A stretch of 64,000 bases of DNA from JBCCFK01 sp965262315 (lineage in GTDB: Bacteria > Actinomycetota > Acidimicrobiia > Acidimicrobiales > UBA8592), in contig CBDHFJ010000134.1 in NCBI GenBank assembly GCA_965262315.1, forward strand, positions 1 through 64,000, in the 5' to 3' direction. Below, in pieces: positions 56,063-64,000 of the stretch. The translations under genes and the position numbers were made by a program. The notes under the pieces were generated by a model. It was given only the letters and a program-made list of their open reading frames with translations. It had not been told where the DNA came from and did not search any database. Numbering within the stretch: the stretch's first letter is position 1; every line of letters begins with the position of its first letter.

Positions 56063-56467
56063 ATGCCCTTCTACCACGCCACCATCCGCCCGGGACTCCT
56101 GCCCGCGGCCCAGCGAGAGGGCTTCGCCAACGACGTCGTCGAGGTCCACTGCGGTGTGACCGGCGCACCGCCGTCGTTCGTCCACGTGCTGGTCACCGAG
56201 GACACCGCCGGCACCCTCCCCGAGGGCGCCAACGCCATCGTGGCCGGCACCATCCGCGCCGGCCGCACCACAGCGCAGAAGGCCGAGATCATCGATCGAC
56301 TCAACGCCGCGATGGCGCAGCGCAGCGGGAACGCGGTCGCCACCGTCTCCACCACGATCCGCGACGTCCAGGCCTCGTACACCATGGAGGGCGGCGAGGT
56401 GCTCCCCGAACCCGGCTCACCCGAAGAGGAGCGCTGGAAGGCGATCGGAAGCACGGTGGAGTCATGA
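56063..56467 (+). CDS. tautomerase superfamily protein (cis-CaaD/MSAD-like)
   Basis: 134 residues starting MPFYHATIRPG, giving an N-terminal Pro after Met removal, the catalytic base of the tautomerase superfamily. SFVHVLVTEDTAG and RTTAQKAEIIDRLNAAMAQRSG match the second beta-alpha-beta unit. Members isomerise or dehalogenate unsaturated acids. Stop and next ATG overlap (ATGA). Confidence 0.75.
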   Translation: MPFYHATIRPGLLPAAQREGFANDVVEVHCGVTGAPPSFVHVLVTEDTAGTLPEGANAIVAGTIRAGRTTAQKAEIIDRLNAAMAQRSGNAVATVSTTIRDVQASYTMEGGEVLPEPGSPEEERWKAIGSTVES

Positions 56468-56967
56468 CCACCGTCGACACCACCCCTGCCCCCGGGGCCT
56501 CGATCGACGTGGCCGGACTCCGCCAGGACCACTGGTCGGCCGACGAGCTGCGCAACGTCGAGGTCGTCGCCGAGTTCATCCAGCTCCTGATGATCGACCA
56601 CGACCTCGACGGCGTGCGGGAGCGCTTCGGCGACAGCCCGTACGTCCAGCACAACCACTCGATTCCCGACGGGATCGAAGGGCTGCTCGGCACGATCCAG
56701 ACGCTCGTCAAGCGGTTCCCCGACTACACCTACGACGTCAAGCGCATCTCGGTCGACGGCGATGTGGTCACGTTCCACTCCCACGTCACCATGCGGGCCA
56801 AGCACCGCGGCAACGGCCGCAAGGGACTGAACATCATCGACAGTTGGCGCGTGGTCGACGGCCTGATCGGCGACCACTGGGACGCGGTCCAGCCGCTGGA
56901 CCGTTCGATGCGCCTCTACGCGCTGCTCACCGGAGGCCGCGTCCGCAACGACAACGGGACGTTCTGA
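56464..56967 (+). CDS. SnoaL-like/NTF2-fold protein
   Basis: 167 residues. After a 30-residue variable start: NVEVVAEFIQLLMIDHDLDGVRERFGDSPYVQHNHSIPDGIEGLLGTIQTLVKRFPDYTYDVKRISVDGDVVTFHSHVTMR, a common SnoaL-like pattern (YVQHNP-type motif). Such proteins are cyclases, isomerases or binding proteins. Co-transcribed with the tautomerase genes; together they could process an electrophilic ring or enol compound sensed by the HxlR protein. Confidence 0.8.
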   Translation: MTTVDTTPAPGASIDVAGLRQDHWSADELRNVEVVAEFIQLLMIDHDLDGVRERFGDSPYVQHNHSIPDGIEGLLGTIQTLVKRFPDYTYDVKRISVDGDVVTFHSHVTMRAKHRGNGRKGLNIIDSWRVVDGLIGDHWDAVQPLDRSMRLYALLTGGRVRNDNGTF

Positions 56968-56980
56968 GCCCCGGCACGAC

Positions 56981-57670
56981 TCACGCCAGCGCGGCGTCCA
57001 CCGCGGCCAGGGCATGCAGCCGTGCCGTCGGGAAGTACGGGACGGGGAGATCCTCGGCCTGCACCAGCAGCTCGATCTCGGTGCACCCGGCGATCACGCC
57101 GGTGGCCCCGGCGGCCGTCAGCCGCTCGATCGCCTGCAGGTAGGCCGCCTTGGAGGCCTCGGTGATGTGGCCCTGGACGAGCTCGGCGAAGATCACGTCG
57201 TGGATCGTCGTGCGGTCGGGTTCGTCGGGGATGCGGACGTCGAGACCCCGAGCGGCGAGCCGATCGCGGTAGAAGGGCTGTTCCATCGTGTAGCGCGTGC
57301 CGAGGAGAGCGACGGACTCCACACCGGCGGCGATCACCGCATCGGCCGTCGCGTCGGCCAGGTGCAGGAACGGCACATCGATGGCGGCCTCGATGGCCGG
57401 CGCCACGATGTGCATCGTGTTGGTGCACAACACGATCAATTCGGCCCCGGCCGCCTGCAGCGCTGCGGCATCACCGGCCAACAGTGCTCCGGCGCCGTCC
57501 CAGTCACCTGCCTGCTGGAGCGCCTCGACCTCGTGGAAGTCGTAGGAGCGGATGACCAGGTCGGCCGAGTGGGTGCCGCCGCGCCGACGCCGCACCTCGG
57601 TGTTGATGATCCGCTCGTACTCGATCGACGACTCCCACGACATCCCGCCCAGGAGCCCGATCCGCTTCAC
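56981..57670 (-). CDS. aspartate/glutamate racemase family protein
   Basis: 229 residues, GTG start. IGLLGGMSWESSIEYERIIN is the YgeA/aspartate racemase opening. The two catalytic Cys are present: Cys82 in LCTNTMH and the later one in IAGCTEIELL. Intact. Last gene of a two-gene minus-strand unit with the DUF2269-like protein, one base away. Confidence 0.92.
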   Translation of the reverse strand: MKRIGLLGGMSWESSIEYERIINTEVRRRRGGTHSADLVIRSYDFHEVEALQQAGDWDGAGALLAGDAAALQAAGAELIVLCTNTMHIVAPAIEAAIDVPFLHLADATADAVIAAGVESVALLGTRYTMEQPFYRDRLAARGLDVRIPDEPDRTTIHDVIFAELVQGHITEASKAAYLQAIERLTAAGATGVIAGCTEIELLVQAEDLPVPYFPTARLHALAAVDAALA

Positions 57671-57671
57671 G

Positions 57672-58100
57672 TCAGACGCCCCACTTGAACGTCATCACGA
57701 CCAGCATGACCGTCAGGCTCAGATGCATGACACCGTTCAGCATCGGTTTGCGGTCCGACATGTCGGGCAGGGGCGACCAGGCCGGCGGATAGGCGAGGGC
57801 GGCGGCCCCGGTGGCGATCAGCCACACCGGCCCGGCGATCGCGAGCCAGGTCTGGGAGAAGTCGTACACGTCGCCGCTCAACCCCACCAACGCACCGCCG
57901 AACACCCCGGTCGCCAGGAGTGAGGGCGCGAGGATCGAGGCGATGGCGTCGTCGAACGCACCGATGTCGGCGCCGGCCCGGCGAGCCCGACCGGCCACGA
58001 ACGGCACCACGAATGCGGCGCCGGTGCCGAGGATCACCGAGATGATGTGCAGCAGGTAGACGATGTCGTAGGGCGTGTCGTTGATCGCGGCGAGCACCAC
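57672..58100 (-). CDS. DUF2269-like membrane protein
   Basis: 142 residues, GTG start. Four TM helices: YLLHIISVILGTGAAFVVPFVAGRARRAG, LLATGVFGGALVGLSG, TWLAIAGPVWLIATGAAAL, LNGVMHLSLTVMLVVMTFKWG. The first helix with His in LHIISVILGTGA resembles DUF2269 and related predicted integral membrane proteins. Function unknown. Its promoter region (58101-58172) is shared with the divergent nuclease gene. Confidence 0.7.
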   Translation of the reverse strand: MVLAAINDTPYDIVYLLHIISVILGTGAAFVVPFVAGRARRAGADIGAFDDAIASILAPSLLATGVFGGALVGLSGDVYDFSQTWLAIAGPVWLIATGAAALAYPPAWSPLPDMSDRKPMLNGVMHLSLTVMLVVMTFKWGV

Positions 58101-58172
58101 GGGGAATCCTCCGGTGGAAGCGTTGTCGGTCAGCGCTTCAGTCTGTCACAGCGACCTGATAGAACTACAACC

Positions 58173-59087
58173 GTGGAATTCGATGCCGCCGACCTCAACG
58201 ACAGCGGGGATCCGCCCGTCGGCGAGCCGCGGGACCCGGACTCCCCCGAGCGCGAGGACGGGCTGCCCAGATACCTGTCGCCATCCAGCGCGTCGATGTT
58301 CCAGGAGTGCCCACGACGGTGGAAGCACCGCTACATCGACCGCCTGCCCGACCCGCCCGGCGAGCCGGCGTTGGCCGGCACCTTCGCCCACCGGGTGCTG
58401 GAACTGTTGCTGCAGGAGCGGCCCGAGCGCCGCACCCAGGACCGCGCCAAGGAGCTCGCCCGCGAGGTCTGGCCCGAGATGGAGGCCGACGAGGACTTCC
58501 GGGCCCTCCGCCTCAGCGACGATCAGGGCCGAGCCTTCCGCTGGCGCACGTGGCTGGCCATCGAGGGGCTGTGGGCCCTCGAGAATCCGTCCGAGGTGGT
58601 GGTCGAGGCCACCGAGCAGGACGTGCGGGTGGAGATCGGCGGGGTCCCCTTCCGCGGCATCGTCGACCGGGTCGACGTCGAGACCGACGGCCTGGTGATC
58701 GCCGACTACAAGTCCGGCCGCGCCCCCGCACAACGGTTCGAGGAAGGGCGGCTCGCGCAGGTGCTCCTGTACGCCGCGGCCGTCGCGTCGTTGTCCGGCA
58801 TCCGACCGGCGCGGGCCCGCCTGCTGTACCTGAACCAACGCATCGTCGAGGTCGACGTCACCGAGGACAACCTCGCCGAGGTCACCGCCACCCTCCAGGA
58901 CACCTGGGAACGGCTCCAGGCCGCGTGCGCGTCCGGTGAGTTCGAGGCCTGCACCGGGCCGCTGTGCGCATGGTGTCCGTTCCTGGCCCACTGCCCCGAG
59001 GGTCAGGCCGAGGTCACGACACGGGCCAGCCAGGGTCGGGTGCGCCATGACGCACCGGGCTTGGCCATCGTCGCCAAGGCCAGCTGA
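58173..59087 (+). CDS. RecB-like PD-(D/E)XK nuclease with Fe-S cluster
   Basis: 304 residues from GTG 58173. YLSPSSASMFQECPRRWKHRYID opens the family; FAHRVLELLLQ supplies the His/Glu, FRGIVDRVDVETDGLVIADYKSG the D-x(n)-D-Y-K active site. C-terminal Cys residues (CTGPLCAWCPFLAHCPE) with the early Cys (QECP) make the AddB/Cas4-style 4Fe-4S cluster. Probably a repair exonuclease (PDDEXK_1). No Cas genes or CRISPR nearby, so a Cas4 role is not supported. Confidence 0.9.
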   Translation: MEFDAADLNDSGDPPVGEPRDPDSPEREDGLPRYLSPSSASMFQECPRRWKHRYIDRLPDPPGEPALAGTFAHRVLELLLQERPERRTQDRAKELAREVWPEMEADEDFRALRLSDDQGRAFRWRTWLAIEGLWALENPSEVVVEATEQDVRVEIGGVPFRGIVDRVDVETDGLVIADYKSGRAPAQRFEEGRLAQVLLYAAAVASLSGIRPARARLLYLNQRIVEVDVTEDNLAEVTATLQDTWERLQAACASGEFEACTGPLCAWCPFLAHCPEGQAEVTTRASQGRVRHDAPGLAIVAKAS

Positions 59088-59148
59088 CGCCACCTGCCCC
59101 GGGGGGGGTGGGAGCAGGTCGCGAGGCACGGCTGCCCCGACCCTTCGG

Positions 59149-59154
59149 TAGGGT
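59149..59154 (+). promoter_or_regulatory. -10 element of an apparently leaderless promoter (ACT-domain gene)
   Basis: TAGGGT ends six bases before the ATG at 59161, with no ribosome site between. Confidence 0.5.
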
Positions 59155-59160
59155 TCGCGC

Positions 59161-59685
59161 ATGCCAACCCTCGTGCTCACCGCCATCGGTGACGACCAGA
59201 GCGGACTCGTGGACGCCCTGTCCGGGGTGATCGCCGCACACGGCGCCAGCTGGGACCGCAGCCACATGAGCCACCTCGCCGGGAAGTTCGCCGGGATCGT
59301 GCAGGTCAGCGTGCCCGACGGCCGAGTCGACGAACTCGTCGCGGCCCTGACTCCACTCCAGGACCAGGGCCTCCTGGAGATCACGGCGTCCCGCGCCCCC
59401 GACGCCACCGTGGTCGACCAGTCCCGCATGGTCACCCTCGAGCTGGTGGGCCAGGACCGTGTCGGCATCATCCACGACCTGTCGCATGCGCTCGCCGGCC
59501 TCGGCGTCAGCATCCACGAACTGCAGACCGCCACAACCAACGCACCGATGGGCGGCGGCACCCTGTTCGAGGCCCGAGCCTTGTTGGAGGTTCCGGGTTC
59601 GATCGACGCCGGGGCCTTGCGGACGACCGTCGAACAGCTCGGCAACGAGCTGATGGTCGACATCGATCTCGACGCCGGCGCCTGA
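59161..59685 (+). CDS. double ACT-domain protein (GcvR-like)
   Basis: 174 residues made of two ACT domains: MPTLVLTAIGDDQSGLVDALSGVIAAHGASWDRSHMSHLAGKFAGIVQVSVP and MVTLELVGQDRVGIIHDLSHALAGLGVSIHELQT. The pairing and short length match glycine cleavage repressor-type regulators, which bind amino acids. No DNA-binding part, so it works through a partner. 15 bases before the GNAT gene. Confidence 0.88.
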   Translation: MPTLVLTAIGDDQSGLVDALSGVIAAHGASWDRSHMSHLAGKFAGIVQVSVPDGRVDELVAALTPLQDQGLLEITASRAPDATVVDQSRMVTLELVGQDRVGIIHDLSHALAGLGVSIHELQTATTNAPMGGGTLFEARALLEVPGSIDAGALRTTVEQLGNELMVDIDLDAGA

Positions 59686-59700
59686 GGAGACGACGCGACC

Positions 59701-60363
59701 ATGAAGCCGGTCTGGGACCTCCCACTCGACCCGAGCGGCATCGAGGTCGAGCTCGACAACGGCACCCACGTCCGGATCCGTCCCGGACGGCCCGATGATC
59801 GGGCCGCGCTGATGGAGGCGTTCGAGCGCTTCTCGGACACCTCGCGCTACTACCGCTTCTTCAGCGCCAAGCCCCAGCTGAGCGATTCCCTGGCCACCTC
59901 GCTCAGCCAGGTCGACGACGAACACCAGCTGGCCTGGGCGGTGTTCGACCCCGACCAACCCTCGCCGGTGGGCGATGCGTCTGGCCTCGCGATCGCGTCG
60001 GCCCGCCTGTTCGTGAGCGCCGACGAACCAGGCATCGCCGAGGGGACGCTCGCCATCGTCGACGACTACCAGGGTCGTGGTCTCGGCCGCTTCCTCATCG
60101 AGCTCCTCATCTCCACGGCGGCGATCGACAACCTGGTGACGGTCCGCTTCGAGGTCCTGGCGAGCAACCGCGCCATGCGAGCGTTGCTCGGCAAGGTGGG
60201 CGCACACGGCCAGGCCCTGCCCGATGACCCCACCGTGATCCGCTACGACATGCCGGTCCCCTCGCTGGACGACGTCGACCCCACGGTCGGCGCCCTCTAC
60301 GTCCTCCTGCGTCGGGTCGGCCAACGCCGCCAGGGCACCGACGCCGCCCACGAGGACGGCTGA
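59701..60363 (+). CDS. GNAT-family acetyltransferase
   Basis: 220 residues. VRIRPGRPDDRAALMEAFERFSDTSRYYRFFSAKPQLSD is typical of the single-domain relatives of the protein acetyltransferases (Pat-like); the acetyl-CoA loop is DDYQGRGLGRFLIELLI, then VLASNRAMRALLGKVGA. Acetylates small molecules or protein lysines. Likely co-transcribed with the ACT gene. Confidence 0.9.
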   Translation: MKPVWDLPLDPSGIEVELDNGTHVRIRPGRPDDRAALMEAFERFSDTSRYYRFFSAKPQLSDSLATSLSQVDDEHQLAWAVFDPDQPSPVGDASGLAIASARLFVSADEPGIAEGTLAIVDDYQGRGLGRFLIELLISTAAIDNLVTVRFEVLASNRAMRALLGKVGAHGQALPDDPTVIRYDMPVPSLDDVDPTVGALYVLLRRVGQRRQGTDAAHEDG

Positions 60364-60370
60364 GCCGGCC

Positions 60371-61582
60371 TCACCGGTTCTTGGACTCCAGCACTCCGTC
60401 GGCTTCGAGCGCGGCGATGGCCTCTGCGTCCATCCCCAGGAACTCGCTCAACACCTCGCCGTTGTGCTCGCCCAACGCCGGGGTGTCATGGTCGTCCGGC
60501 GGCAGCGGATCGCTCGACTTGAACGGGAATCCGGGGATTGCCACCCGCCCGGCGAGGGGGTCGTCGACCCAGCGCACCAGACCCCGTTCGACGAAGTGCG
60601 GATGATCGAGGGCCTCACGGGGCGACAGCGAGGGGCCGGCCGGCACCCGAGCGGCATCGAGTGCGTCGAGCACCTCCTCGGTGGTCTCGAAGCCGGCCAT
60701 CCACTCCTCGATGATCCGAGTCAGCTCGGCCCGGTGCTCGATCCGGTGCGGGTTGCCGATGAAGCGCTCGTCGTCGGCCAGCTCCGGCCGTCCCAAGGCG
60801 TCCCACAGGTACGGCATCTGGGCCTGCGTCAGCAGCATCAGGATCCAGCCGTCGGGGCCCTGGAACACCCCGGCCGGCGACAGCGACGGGTAGTTCCGTC
60901 CGGCACGCTTGGTCTCGTATTCGGGGTCCATCGACGCCGCGTGAACGGCCTGCTCGTTCATGTGGAAGAGTGCGTCCACCATGGCGATGTCGAGGTGGGT
61001 GCCGCGGCCGGTGCGCTCGCGGTGGAACAGCGCGTGGCCGATGGCGGCGAACGCATGGACGCCGGCGTTCGTGTCGGCGACACCCAGACCGACGAACGTC
61101 GGCGGGCCGTCCGGATCGCCGGTCATGTGGGTCACACCCGCCCAGCCCTGTGCGATCAGATCGAAGCAGGGGCGCTGCGCCAAGGTCCCGGTCTGGCCGA
61201 AACCCGACACCGAGGCCATGATCAGATCGGGCTTGATCTCCGCGAGCTGGGCGTACCCGAGTCCCTTGCGGTCCAGCACGCCCGGGCTGAAGTTCTCGAC
61301 GACGACGTCCATGTGGGGAACCAGCTCGCGCACGATGCGGGCCCCCTCGTCGGTGTTGATGTCGAGGCAGAGGCTGCGCTTGCCGCGGTTCTGCTGGATG
61401 TGCGCCCCGGCGCGGCGTTCGATGCGCGGTCGGTTGGAGCGGTTGGGGTCGCCGTACGGCGGCTGTTCGACCTTGATCACGTCGGCGCCCAACTCGACCA
61501 GCAGGCGGGTACAGGCGGGCCCGGCCAGATATCGGGTGAGGTCGAGCACCCGCACGCCCTCGAGCCACGGTGTCGTCGTCAT
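60371..61582 (-). CDS. CoA-transferase family III (CaiB/BaiF)
   Basis: 403 residues. WLEGVRVLDLTRYLAGPACTRLLVELGADVIKVE opens the family; NRGKRSLCLDINTDEG, VVVENFSPGVLDRKGLGY and the catalytic Asp in FVGLGVADTNAGVHAFAAIGHALFHRERTGRGTHLDIAM. Moves CoA between carboxylic acids. Its ATG overlaps the SDR stop by four bases. Confidence 0.94.
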   Translation of the reverse strand: MTTTPWLEGVRVLDLTRYLAGPACTRLLVELGADVIKVEQPPYGDPNRSNRPRIERRAGAHIQQNRGKRSLCLDINTDEGARIVRELVPHMDVVVENFSPGVLDRKGLGYAQLAEIKPDLIMASVSGFGQTGTLAQRPCFDLIAQGWAGVTHMTGDPDGPPTFVGLGVADTNAGVHAFAAIGHALFHRERTGRGTHLDIAMVDALFHMNEQAVHAASMDPEYETKRAGRNYPSLSPAGVFQGPDGWILMLLTQAQMPYLWDALGRPELADDERFIGNPHRIEHRAELTRIIEEWMAGFETTEEVLDALDAARVPAGPSLSPREALDHPHFVERGLVRWVDDPLAGRVAIPGFPFKSSDPLPPDDHDTPALGEHNGEVLSEFLGMDAEAIAALEADGVLESKNR

Positions 61583-62358
61583 GCGTCGATCGTCCCTCCG
61601 TCGAGCGCCACGTCGGCGCCGTTGAGATGCCAGCCCGCCTCACTTGCGACGAAGGCCACCACGCGCCCGATGTCGATGGGGTCGGGCAGCCGGCCGGTGA
61701 GGTTCGGCATGACGTTCTCGACGGCCCAGGCGTGCACCGTGGGCCAGTCATCGCCCAGGCCTCTCTTCGTCGCGCTCCGGGTCAGCATCTCGCGAACCTC
61801 CGCGGTTGCGATCATGCCCGGGCTCACCAGATTGGCCGTGACCCCGCTGCCCCCCAACTCCTTGGCGAGCGTTCGTACCAGCACCGGGAGCCCCGCCTTC
61901 GCCGCGTAGTAGCCCGGGTTGTGGGTGCCGGGCATGCGAGCACCGACGGTGCCGATCACCACCACACGTCCCCACCCCTGCTCGACCATCCCGGCCGTGA
62001 ACGGTTGGATCACCCGGACCGAGGTCAACACGTTCCGGTCCCACTCGGCAGCCCACTCGTCCAGGCTCGTCCACGTCGAGCCGACGGGTGCGCCGTAGTT
62101 GGCGACGACGATGTCGACCGCGCCCACCTCCGACGAGAGCGACGCGGCACCGGCGTCGGTCCCGATGTCGGCGACCACCCCCTCGCAGGAGCCGCCCGCG
62201 TCGATGATCTCCGCGACGACACCGTCGGGCTGCCCCGGCTCGAACCCGTGGACGACGACGTGGGCGCCCTCGTCGGCCAACGCCCGGGCGATGCCGGCAC
62301 CGGTCCCCCGGTAGCTGCCCGTGACCAGGGCCCGTCTGTCTCGGAGTCCGAAGTCCAT
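61579..62358 (-). CDS. short-chain dehydrogenase/reductase
   Basis: 259 residues. NAD(P) loop TGSYRGTGAGIARALADEGA, Asp of VVADIG, VANYGAPVG, catalytic YYAAKAG (Tyr-x3-Lys) with VVVIGTVGA before it (Ser replaced by Thr/Val context), and PGMIATAE. The C-terminus NGADVALDGGTIDA is typical. Overlaps both neighbours, so it is the centre of a catabolic operon. Confidence 0.93.
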   Translation of the reverse strand: MDFGLRDRRALVTGSYRGTGAGIARALADEGAHVVVHGFEPGQPDGVVAEIIDAGGSCEGVVADIGTDAGAASLSSEVGAVDIVVANYGAPVGSTWTSLDEWAAEWDRNVLTSVRVIQPFTAGMVEQGWGRVVVIGTVGARMPGTHNPGYYAAKAGLPVLVRTLAKELGGSGVTANLVSPGMIATAEVREMLTRSATKRGLGDDWPTVHAWAVENVMPNLTGRLPDPIDIGRVVAFVASEAGWHLNGADVALDGGTIDA

Positions 62359-63356
62359 CAGAGCTTGTACACCCGACGTGCGGTCCCCGCGAAGAGGTCG
62401 TGCTGTTCGGCGTCGGTGTAGTCGGCGGCCACGATCTGGCAGGCGTTCCACAGCACCGAGTACGGCAGTGATGCCCGGTCGACGGGGAAGTTGGACTCGA
62501 ACATGCACCGGTCCGGCCCGATGGCCTCGATCGCGTACCGAAGCCAGTCTCCCCAGTACTCGGCCACCTGTTCGGAGGGTGGCGGTGTCTCCAACTCGTT
62601 CCACCCCATCCCGAAGTACCACTCCATACCGATGCCGCCGAGCTTGAGGGCGACGTTGGGGCAGGTCGCCACATCGTCGATGCCGGCCTTCCAGTCCTGG
62701 AACACCTCGTCGCGGCGGCCTGCGTAGCCGCCGATGCCGATCGGCCCGCCGAGATGGTCGAGGACGATCTGAGTCTGAGGCACGGCCCTGGCCAGATCGG
62801 CGAGCTCGGACAGCTGTGGATGCAGCAGCCATGCGTCGAAGCTGAAGCCCATCCGGCCGAGCGTGGCCACACCGGCGCGGAACTCCTCCGTGCCCATCAT
62901 CCCCGGGGTGGGGCGACTGTGCCCGGGCCGCACCGCCGGGTCGTCGGACCACGACGTGGCGTGCCGGATCCCGCGGAAGAGGCCGCGTCCGGCGTCGTCG
63001 TGAGCGCGCAGGACCTCTTCGGCTCCGTCGCCCAACATCATGTCGGCGTGACCGACGATGCCTGCGATCACGGCGCCGCCGGCCCGGCCGGTCTCGGCCG
63101 CGCACTCGGCCACGAAGGCACTCTCGCCCACGGGCCTCAGGTGCTCGGGGCCCTCGTCGAGGTACCCCGCATGGCACTCGACGAACACGGTCTGCACGAC
63201 GTTGTGGCTGCCGCCGGTCTCCTTCAGCAGATCGGGGACCAGGAAGTTCTTCCCCGGTGCCTCCCACAGGTGGTGGTGCGGGTCGACGATCTCGCGCTCG
63301 GGGTCGATCGCCGCTTCCGCCCCTGAGGCCAGCCAGTCGAATCGGTACAGGTCCAT
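62358..63356 (-). CDS. amidohydrolase family protein (2-pyrone-4,6-dicarboxylate lactonase-like)
   Basis: 332 residues from MDLYRFDWLASG (63356). EREIVDPHHHLWEAPGKNF has the DxHxH metal motif; QTVFVECHAGY, RGIRHATSW, LHPQLSELADLARAVPQTQIVLDHLGGP (His) and MFESNFPVD (the catalytic Asp region) follow. These enzymes hydrolyse lactones or decarboxylate ring-cleavage products. First gene of the operon with the SDR and CoA transferase; together they fit breakdown of a cyclic or aromatic acid. The divergent space to 63475 holds the promoter. Confidence 0.9.
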   Translation of the reverse strand: MDLYRFDWLASGAEAAIDPEREIVDPHHHLWEAPGKNFLVPDLLKETGGSHNVVQTVFVECHAGYLDEGPEHLRPVGESAFVAECAAETGRAGGAVIAGIVGHADMMLGDGAEEVLRAHDDAGRGLFRGIRHATSWSDDPAVRPGHSRPTPGMMGTEEFRAGVATLGRMGFSFDAWLLHPQLSELADLARAVPQTQIVLDHLGGPIGIGGYAGRRDEVFQDWKAGIDDVATCPNVALKLGGIGMEWYFGMGWNELETPPPSEQVAEYWGDWLRYAIEAIGPDRCMFESNFPVDRASLPYSVLWNACQIVAADYTDAEQHDLFAGTARRVYKL

Positions 63357-63397
63357 CTCACTCCCCCGGCCCACGGCCACGCGATGTTCGCGTCAAC

Positions 63398-63409
63398 ACC
63401 CTAGAGGGT
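63398..63409. promoter_or_regulatory. inverted repeat with divergent -10-like boxes
   Basis: ACCCT-AG-AGGGT. On the minus strand TAGGGT (63403-63398) is a good -10 for the amidohydrolase operon. A role for the lipoprotein gene on the other strand is less sure. Confidence 0.4.
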
Positions 63410-63474
63410 CGGACGGAACCCCTCAGCGCCCGCCTCCGGTGACCGATGGGAACCCGACCGTCAAAGGAGACCCC

Positions 63475-64000
63475 ATGTCCTTCCGCCACCTCCTCCGACT
63501 CATCGGCGTCCTCGCGTGCTCCGCCTTGGTCGCCACGGCCTGCCTGGGCGGCGATGCCGAGAGCACGCCCGAAGACCCCGCCGACGTCCTTGCGTTCGAC
63601 GACGCCGACAACGTGCCGGCCCCGGCCGGCGACACCCCGTCGACCGAGACCGGGGACGATGCCGGGATCGACGGCGGCCAGGACCCTGCCGGTGCGGCCG
63701 GCGGCAACGACACCGACGACACCGCCCCCACCGTCGGCGACGGCATCCCGTGCGAGGGCGGCGCCTTCCCCGGCGACGACGAGTTCCGTGCAGCGCTCTG
63801 CGCGGCCCAATTCGGGCAGATCGACGTGCTCCGCGAAGGCGGCGAGGTCGACGAATCCTGGGGCCCACGCATCGCCGACGCCATCCTGGCCTATGCCGAT
63901 GACCGTGAGGCTGCGCTCGCCGAGCTCACGGCCATCGCCGAGGAGACGGCCGCGGCTGCCGCTGGCGCCGACGCCCCGGCCGCAGCGGTCGAGATTCCCG
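63475..64000 (+). CDS. lipoprotein, 3' end outside window
   Basis: The first 175 codons are present. ATG with AAAGGAGA 5 bases upstream, the best ribosome site in the area. Leader MSFRHLLRLIGVLACSALVATAC ends in a lipobox (LVATAC), so the Cys is lipidated. Then a long acidic Asp/Gly/Ala/Pro-rich linker, and a helical part (DDEFRAALCAAQFGQIDVLREGGEVDESWGPRIADAILAYADD). No family recognised; the frame is open at the window end. Confidence 0.85.
   Translation, partial: MSFRHLLRLIGVLACSALVATACLGGDAESTPEDPADVLAFDDADNVPAPAGDTPSTETGDDAGIDGGQDPAGAAGGNDTDDTAPTVGDGIPCEGGAFPGDDEFRAALCAAQFGQIDVLREGGEVDESWGPRIADAILAYADDREAALAELTAIAEETAAAAAGADAPAAAVEIP

Noticed and set aside
58173..59087. PD-(D/E)XK Fe-S nuclease as Cas4
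   Set aside because: No cas gene or CRISPR array anywhere in the window; the length and motifs fit the RecB-like PDDEXK_1 group.

Overview
The window is two unrelated pieces of bacterial DNA joined at about position 30400. Left of the join (1-~30407) the sequence has moderate GC and a gene set typical of a planctomycete of the Pirellulaceae/Rhodopirellula type: a PSD1-type cytochrome protein paired with a DUF1501 protein, a DUF4432 protein next to a PL10 pectate lyase, a TAT-exported prenyltransferase/squalene-oxidase repeat protein and a fused membrane/spermidine-synthase protein. Right of the join (~30408-64000) the DNA is very GC-rich with almost only G/C at third codon positions. Its genes point to an actinobacterium, probably Acidimicrobiia: a tad pilus locus, parC-parE, DUF1800-DUF1501, a mycothiol-type DinB protein, HxlR and TetR regulators, and several apparently leaderless TANNNT promoters. 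The join cuts an actinobacterial sensor kinase in the middle and loses its ATPase domain. A chimeric contig or concatenated record explains this better than biology does.

Left piece. 2-4490: alpha/beta hydrolase (cut by the window edge), squalene-type repeat protein, mutM coupled to a DUF429 gene, and an Lgt-like membrane protein. 4565-7250: a COG1964/Tes-like radical SAM gene and three small membrane or zinc-ribbon genes. 7669-11100: trpB, two Uma2-family genes, a UPF0173 metallo-hydrolase and a small membrane protein, with two copies of a hairpin element that looks like a MITE. 11638-16268: HD-GYP protein, Rieske ferredoxin, TIGR03960 radical SAM protein and a secreted protein. 16333-24639: DUF1501/PSD1 pair divergent from a DUF4432-PL10 operon. 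24728-30407: copper-type P-ATPase, CDF metal transporter, and MFS/spermidine-synthase fusion. Many left-hand genes (lgt-like, radical SAM, trpB, Uma2, UPF0173, PSD1, DUF1501 and others) keep all their conserved blocks but are spread over two or three frames. The likely cause is residual single-base indel error, not gene decay. I saw no such case right of the join.

Right piece. 30408-31934: OmpR-type two-component pair (kinase truncated). 32020-34617: DUF1800-DUF1501 pair. 34735-38429: ABC exporter with its own NarL-type kinase/regulator and a perfect palindrome upstream. 38600-46937: a tight tad pilus operon (cpaB, tadA, tadB, tadC, two tadE-like genes, tadG-like). 47043-49219: glycosyltransferase and two tandem TetR paralogues. 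49417-53878: topoisomerase IV-type parC-parE. 53894-60363: a mix of single genes plus a divergent HxlR/tautomerase operon. 60371-63356: an amidohydrolase-SDR-CoA transferase catabolic operon. 63475-end: a lipoprotein running off the window.

I found no rRNA, tRNA, CRISPR array, phage or complete insertion sequence. Nothing here is clearly a new multi-gene system. The most interesting leads are the Tes-like radical SAM/Lgt-like neighbourhood, the hairpin-element family, the unusual tad gene architectures and the HxlR/tautomerase locus.
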